Source of the DNA: Sedimentisphaerales bacterium
GTDB taxonomy: Bacteria > Planctomycetota > Phycisphaerae > Sedimentisphaerales > SM23-30
Reading direction: 5' to 3'
Assembly: GCA_016928435.1 (NCBI GenBank)
Contig: JAFGKT010000075.1
Coordinates: 1 to 64,000, forward strand
Length of the DNA stretch: 64,000 nt
In this document: one piece after another, positions 59,819-64,000 of the stretch
How positions within the stretch are numbered: position 1 is the first letter of the stretch
Layout: every line of letters starts with the position of its first letter
Position numbers and translations under genes: made by a program
The notes under the pieces: model-generated
What the model saw: the letters and a program-made list of their open reading frames with translations, nothing else
Told to the model about the DNA's origin: nothing
Database searches by the model: none

Positions 59819-60844
59819 TCAAGGTAAAGGCGAGTTCTTCTTACCCAACAACTCCGCCAGTGGACGCAATTTGCTCATTAGATTTGAAAAGTCATCAAAC
59901 GTAAGCGCCTGCGGGCCGTCACAAAGGGCGCTTTTGGGATCGGGATGGACTTCGATTATGACCCCGTCGGCCCCGGCCGCGACTGCCGCCTGCGCTAACG
60001 GCGCTACTGCCCAATTTACCCCGGCTGCGTGGGATGGGTCCACAACGACCGGCAAATGCGACAAGCGCTTTATCACCGCCGCGGCGGAAATATCCAATGT
60101 GCTGCGTGTAGCTGTTTCAAATGTACGAATGCCTCGTTCGCAAAGGATCACATCGAAATTGCCTTGCGAGACGATGTACTCAGCGGCCTGGAGCAATTCC
60201 TCCACCGTGGCGGACATGCCTTTTTTGAGCAGAATGGGTTTGCCGACCTTGCCCGCGGCTTGGAGCAATGAGAAGTTCTGCATGTTACGAGCGCCGATTT
60301 GCAAAACATCCGCGTATTCAGCAACCAATGGCAAAGTCTCAGTATCTTTCACTTCGGTAACGATGGGTAAACCGGTTTCGTCGCGGGCTTGGGCCAATAT
60401 CTTCAGGCCCTCTTCCGCCATGCCTTGAAAGCTGTACGGATTCGTTCGCGGCTTGAACGCGCCGCCTCGCAACAATTGGGCCCCGGCTTTTTTTACCGCT
60501 TTCGCTGTCGCTAGAACCTGCTCATGCGACTCAACCGAACAAGGACCCGCGATAACCGTTAGAACATCGCCGCCGATTTTATGATCGCCAACCTTAACAA
60601 TGGTGTCTTCGTGCTTGACTTCACGTGATACCAATTTGTAAGGACGCGACACCCGTACGCACTGGGCGATCCCTTCGTGCAGCGCGAAAACTTCCGGATC
60701 GATAGCGGTCTGGTTGCCGGTTATGCCGATGGCCACGCGGGTAGAGCCGGGAATCTTGTTGGGAGTGAAACCTAAGTTGCGAATATGTTGGCAGACCTGC
60801 TCAACCTGTTGGGCGGTGGCATCGTTACGCATTACGATAAGCAT
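59819..60844 (-). CDS. aroF: 3-deoxy-7-phosphoheptulonate synthase, class I-beta (DAHP synthase)
   Basis: This 341-residue enzyme has an N-terminal ferredoxin-like domain (1-70, MLIVMRNDATAQQVEQVCQH) and a TIM-barrel domain with AGPCSVES, LRGGAFKPRTNPY and DPSHAAG. It joins phosphoenolpyruvate and erythrose-4-phosphate in the first shikimate step, supplying chorismate, which MqnA also uses. AGAGG precedes the start. The N-domain often confers feedback control. Confidence 0.95.
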   Translation of the reverse strand: MLIVMRNDATAQQVEQVCQHIRNLGFTPNKIPGSTRVAIGITGNQTAIDPEVFALHEGIAQCVRVSRPYKLVSREVKHEDTIVKVGDHKIGGDVLTVIAGPCSVESHEQVLATAKAVKKAGAQLLRGGAFKPRTNPYSFQGMAEEGLKILAQARDETGLPIVTEVKDTETLPLVAEYADVLQIGARNMQNFSLLQAAGKVGKPILLKKGMSATVEELLQAAEYIVSQGNFDVILCERGIRTFETATRSTLDISAAAVIKRLSHLPVVVDPSHAAGVNWAVAPLAQAAVAAGADGVIIEVHPDPKSALCDGPQALTFDDFSNLMSKLRPLAELLGKKNSPLP

Positions 60845-61150
60845 TGATGATAACCTCTGTGTTTGGAACGCTTAAGGGAACCTCTGATAATTCAATTTTG
60901 GCTGAGATGCGGAATGGGCATACATACAATAGATATTAACACTGGAGATATCATCGGCATTTGGGGCGGAGCAGGCAAGGGGTAATTTGTTCGGATGCTC
61001 CGTGGTAGAAATCGAATAATTGTGTTATTGGGGCCTTGCAAGTGATGCGATATTGGAGTATATTAGATGGTTTACGGCTTGGTGCAAGTGAAGTAAGTTC
61101 CGCCGAGTAAATGATTTACGTTTTCTATTTGTTGAAATTGGAGTTGTTTG
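60845..61150. other. Divergent intergenic region with strand-composition switch
   Basis: This 306-base stretch separates genes read leftward from genes read rightward. The plus strand changes from C-rich on the left side to G-rich on the right. A good rightward promoter lies at 61036-61064. No gene, tRNA or clustered DnaA boxes were seen. Confidence 0.5.
61036..61064 (+). promoter_or_regulatory. Predicted promoter of the small basic-peptide gene
   Basis: TTGCAA (61036-61041, 4/6) and TATATT (61059-61064, 5/6) are 17 bases apart. The start site would fall near 61071, about 80 bases before the ATG at 61151. Confidence 0.5.
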
Positions 61151-61228
61151 ATGGGTAAACCCAGACGTCGTCGTAAGGTCGGTAGCAAAAAACGTCGTGC
61201 TCGCTGGAAGGTACGCAATCGCAAGTAA
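61151..61228 (+). CDS. 25-residue Arg/Lys-rich peptide, possible small ribosomal protein
   Basis: The frame encodes only 25 residues, of which 15 are Arg or Lys, beginning MGKPRRRRKVGSKK and ending RWKVRNRK. GGAG lies seven bases before the ATG, a promoter lies upstream and a terminator about 150 bases downstream, so it is probably a real gene. Size and composition recall tiny ribosomal proteins such as bTHX, bS22 or the AURKAIP1/COX24 family, but I cannot align it to any of them with confidence. It is too short for most gene finders. Confidence 0.65.
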   Translation: MGKPRRRRKVGSKKRRARWKVRNRK

Positions 61229-61321
61229 TTAGACACTTGGGGCTAAGTTGGGCAACGATAGCTTTTCTACGTAAAATGCTTATTGCTAGAGACTTAAAGC
61301 GTATATACAGCTAGTTTTCGC

Positions 61322-61342
61322 GTGTGCAAACAAGTTGCACAC
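61322..61342 (+). repeat. Perfect inverted repeat
   Basis: GTGTGCAA-ACAAG-TTGCACAC forms an 8-base stem with a five-base loop. It could be a protein-binding site or RNA stem in the trailer of the small basic-peptide gene. Confidence 0.5.
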
Positions 61343-61376
61343 CCTACGGGCTGAAGATAAAGTGATGTACATTAAG

Positions 61377-61404
61377 AACACCCGAAGCAATTTGGGTGTT
61401 TTTC
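61377..61404 (+). terminator. Intrinsic terminator after the small peptide gene
   Basis: AACACCC (61377-61383) pairs with GGGTGTT (61394-61400) across a ten-base loop and runs into five T residues with TTCT. It is the nearest terminator downstream of the basic-peptide gene. Confidence 0.7.
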
Positions 61405-61501
61405 TATGCGCAGTTCGGGGCAAAAAAGAGAACACAGACATATCAGAAACGCGCGGGGCGCTGCAACGCAATGAAACAACAGTGCGGTGGTTTTGGGGGT
61501 A

Positions 61502-61588
61502 GCGAAAATGAGAGATTTGTTGGGATACAGGCGCGCTTGGTTTCGTAGGTGGGCGTATGAGGACGGGAAGTGAGATGCGCAAAGGTTT
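61502..61588 (-). repeat. Dispersed noncoding repeat, copy B
   Basis: The minus-strand sequence aligns with 130-215. The ends are well conserved and the centre is diverged, with nearly equal length (87 against 86 bases). The two copies lie in opposite orientation about 61 kb apart. Confidence 0.65.
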
Positions 61589-62029
61589 GGCGGGAGCGCG
61601 CGGGAGTGGGATAGGTGAGAATGGACGATCAAAAACTAGCAGAAATTTGTCGGTTTTGATTGGTTTTGGTTAGAAATGGGGCTGGAATTTTCAGAAATTC
61701 GGAAGTTTTTTGGGGGTGGCTGATTTTGCGCGGTTTGGTAGGTATTAGTTTTGCGCAATGAGGAACCGAACCACGAATGGACACAAATATTCGCTAATAA
61801 ATTGGCTCCGCAGTATCTATTGATGATTGTTTTTCAATATCATTTTTGATTACTAAAACAATATTGATGGATACCAATGGACACGAATAAAGGCATGATT
61901 GTAGTTCATTGGTGGTTGCAAAAGCATGAACGGTTACGGAATTGTTGAAATAATTAGACTGAAATGGACAGCTCGATTGTGTATTAGATGAAGGATGATC
62001 ATTCTGGTGCATAGCTAGCGAGGCGAGAC

Positions 62030-62572
62030 ATGCTGGAAGACAGATTGCTGTTGTGGAAATTCAAGCGCGGGTCAAGCGAAGCGCTGGAGAGGATCTACGA
62101 CAAATACGAGACATATCTGATAACGGTCGCGACGGCTCTGTTGAACAACACCCACGCAGCGGAAGATGTGCTGCATGATTTTTTTGTTTCGTTTGTGCAA
62201 TCGGCTGAGAAGGTAAAGCTGAACGGCAATTTGAAATCGTATCTGGCGGTGTGTGTGGCGAACCTGGCTCGGAATAAGATTAAAAGAAGGCAGATAGAGC
62301 CGGGGTCGTTGGATGACGGAGACAGCATTGTTTCGACAGAATCGGAACCGGATTTGCTGGCGATGCAGAAAGAAGACGTCGCTAAGCTGAATGAAGCTAT
62401 GGCACAACTGGCGTATGAACAGAGAGAAGTTATTGTTCTTCATTTGCAGGGAAATATGAAATTTACCCAGATCGCGAAACTTAGAAGTACTTCGGTGAAT
62501 ACAATTCGCAGTCGATATCGTTACGGCTTGGATAAACTGAGATCACTGCTGAACAGCGAGGTGATCATATGA
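62030..62572 (+). CDS. ECF-type RNA polymerase sigma factor
   Basis: This 180-residue sigma-70 family protein has region 2 (about 9-88: YDKYETYLITVATALL, AAEDVLHDFF, LARNKIKRR) and region 4 (about 120-175: AYEQREVIVLHLQGNMKFTQ, then SVNTIRSRYRYGLDKLR). There is no region 3, as in ECF factors. Its stop overlaps the start of the next gene by four bases (ATGA). The downstream membrane protein is likely its regulator, a pairing repeated many times in Phycisphaerae genomes. Confidence 0.93.
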   Translation: MLEDRLLLWKFKRGSSEALERIYDKYETYLITVATALLNNTHAAEDVLHDFFVSFVQSAEKVKLNGNLKSYLAVCVANLARNKIKRRQIEPGSLDDGDSIVSTESEPDLLAMQKEDVAKLNEAMAQLAYEQREVIVLHLQGNMKFTQIAKLRSTSVNTIRSRYRYGLDKLRSLLNSEVII

Positions 62573-63996
62573 AATCGCTGAAAGACATTAAAAAAATTGT
62601 TAAGCAATTCAGTATCAAACCTCGATCAGAGATGCGAAGCAAGGTACTCAAGGACGCTTTGGATGTCCAGAGAAGCCAGAAGCATTTGTCTGATATGAGT
62701 ATATGGAGAATGATTATGCATAGTAAGATTACGAAATTGGCAGCGGCAGCAGCGGTGATTATCATTTGCATTGGAATCTTCACCATTTTGAATCATAGCG
62801 CGAAAACAGCCTATGCAATCGAGCAAACAATTACAGCAATGCGGTCTATAAGTTCCGTTCACGCATATTGTACGGATTGGGACGGCAGCAGAGGCGAGGT
62901 ATGGGTGCAAGTTAATCCGGTAACAGGCGAAGAAGAATATTGCTACAGTGATATAGGCAACCTAGTGATAGTGGGTACACCGGAGGTAACGTATTACTAT
63001 CAAACAGACGAGAATAGGGTGCGAATCCGGGCGGGATATGTGACGGCTTCGGATGTACGTTTTTCCTATTTCTTCGAAGATATGATAGCGTTGATGGAAC
63101 AGTACGAAGGGGAGCTTACCATCAATAATCAATACGACGAAGAACTGCGACGAGATGTGATTATAGTACGAGCATATATTCCTGACCAGCCTGATATGCC
63201 GGAAAAGGAGTTTGTGGTGCGGGTGGATCCGCAGACGAAATTGCCAATCAGCATTGAGGTGACCATATGTGCTGCCGGTAACGGCGTTAAGAGTGTGGAT
63301 CGGTTAGAATATAATTTGCCGATACCGGAAGGGATATTTGAGTTTGAGATTCCCGAGGGGGCAGAGGTAGTAGATGAATCACGATATCCGGAAGCAAACG
63401 AGTGTTTCGACAGAGGTAGAAGGGCCTTGGCGGCAGGAGATTTTGCTCAGGCGAAGGAACTTTTTGAGCGGGTCATAGCTATACAGCCAATGCGTAACAG
63501 GGCGCATTATTGGCTGGGCGTTACTTACTGTAATCTCGGTCAATACGATACAGGCATTGCGCAGTTTACAGCAGTGATAGATATGTTTGGTGAATATAAT
63601 ATGGATGTTCCATACGCAAGATTCACGCGGGGGTTGGCCTATGCGGCAGCGGGAAATGAGCAGGCGGCGAATGAGGATTTGTTAGCGGTATTGCCGACGA
63701 TGATCGGACATCTGAGAGATGGAGAACGCAGAGGCAACCACTTTGACGGTACAGATGATCCACTTCTCCGAGATCGTAACGAAGAGCAGCAGATACGGAG
63801 CGCGGAGTTGAGCAGAGCGAATATGATACGGCGGCTGCGGAAGATAACGGGGGAAGATTTTGGTTTTGATGTTTATGATCGGGAAGCATACGAAGTGCCC
63901 GAGGCAGTGATCGAGGCTTGGGAGCGGTGGTACGCGGAGTCGCCCAGCATTGAGATTGATGAAGATTATGAGTTGGAGTTTGTGTTACCGGACTAG
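62569..63996 (+). CDS. Membrane protein with LolA-like and TPR regions, probable ECF partner (anti-sigma)
   Basis: This 475-residue protein has a cytoplasmic N-terminus (1-53, MKSLKDIKKIVKQFSIKPRS and SIWRMIMHSKITK), one membrane segment (about 55-75), an outer domain of about 84-265 whose pattern suggests a LolA/LppX-like beta fold, and two to three TPR units (about 275-375, RALAAGDFAQAKELFERVIA). The C-terminus is acidic. Position and translational coupling suggest it senses an envelope signal and controls the sigma factor. No zinc anti-sigma motif (HxxxCxxC) is present, so the mechanism is unknown. Confidence 0.7.
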   Translation: MKSLKDIKKIVKQFSIKPRSEMRSKVLKDALDVQRSQKHLSDMSIWRMIMHSKITKLAAAAAVIIICIGIFTILNHSAKTAYAIEQTITAMRSISSVHAYCTDWDGSRGEVWVQVNPVTGEEEYCYSDIGNLVIVGTPEVTYYYQTDENRVRIRAGYVTASDVRFSYFFEDMIALMEQYEGELTINNQYDEELRRDVIIVRAYIPDQPDMPEKEFVVRVDPQTKLPISIEVTICAAGNGVKSVDRLEYNLPIPEGIFEFEIPEGAEVVDESRYPEANECFDRGRRALAAGDFAQAKELFERVIAIQPMRNRAHYWLGVTYCNLGQYDTGIAQFTAVIDMFGEYNMDVPYARFTRGLAYAAAGNEQAANEDLLAVLPTMIGHLRDGERRGNHFDGTDDPLLRDRNEEQQIRSAELSRANMIRRLRKITGEDFGFDVYDREAYEVPEAVIEAWERWYAESPSIEIDEDYELEFVLPD

Positions 63997-64000
63997 AGGT

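Larger units (their letters stand above)
61229..62029. other. Noncoding G-rich region before the ECF sigma gene
   Basis: I see no gene in these 800 bases. They contain an inverted repeat (61322-61342), a terminator (61377-61404), repeat copy B (61502-61588) and short runs of the CCACGAATGGACACAAAT type near 61770-61790 and 61870-61890, which resemble common intergenic repeat words. Several open frames on the minus strand here have no ribosome site or protein features. Confidence 0.5.

Noticed and set aside
61286-61632. Overlapping minus-strand frames of 86-98 codons
   Set aside because: They span the terminator and repeat copy B, lack ribosome sites and have no recognisable protein features.

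Overview
The window is bacterial, gene-dense and mostly transcribed from the minus strand. Its backbone is one run of translation and transcription genes at about 4.8-38.5 kb, read right to left: tRNA-Thr, tuf, rpmG, tRNA-Trp, secE, nusG, rplK-rplA-rplJ-rplL, rpoB-rpoC, rpsL-rpsG-fusA, rpsJ, then the S10, spc and alpha clusters ending in rpoA and rplQ. rpsD and rpmD are missing from their usual places. Together with futalosine menaquinone genes, a tailed L17, and an ECF sigma factor coupled to a membrane protein with the N-terminal layout common in Phycisphaerae, this suggests a member of the Planctomycetota, probably the Phycisphaerae/Sedimentisphaerales. That assignment is an inference.

Layout. 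1-900: C-rich noncoding DNA with tRNA-Gln and repeats. 0.9-2.5 kb (+): a SpoIIAA/SpoIIAB-like partner-switching pair and a lipoprotein amidase. 2.7-4.7 kb (-): a membrane glycosyltransferase and a HIT protein. 4.8-38.5 kb (-): the translation/RNA polymerase supercluster. 38.9-43.6 kb (-): a YacL-like PIN-TRAM protein, a HAD phosphatase, a BshC-like protein and a glycosyltransferase. 43.8-44.6 kb (+): larE. 44.7-50.7 kb (-): a menaquinone cluster (mqnA, mqnC, an HD protein, a probable aminofutalosine deaminase) interrupted by an AT-rich SEC-C gene on the other strand. 50.8-52.3 kb (+): yggS and an acyltransferase. 52.3-60.8 kb (-): mnmA, a nucleoside deaminase, lon, an HtrA protease, panB and aroF. 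61.1-64 kb (+): a 25-residue basic peptide gene and the ECF sigma/membrane-TPR pair.

The most notable features are a ribosomal protein L22 that carries an N-terminal XRE-type helix-turn-helix domain; a tiny Arg/Lys-rich gene with its own promoter, ribosome site and terminator; intrinsic terminators inside the ribosomal cluster (after rpsG and after rpsJ) plus an attenuator-like hairpin before rpoB; a reversal of strand composition near 60.9 kb that may mark a replication origin; and a diverged noncoding repeat found at both ends of the window in opposite orientation.

Starts were chosen from ribosome-binding sites, overlaps and family alignment from memory. No database search was possible.
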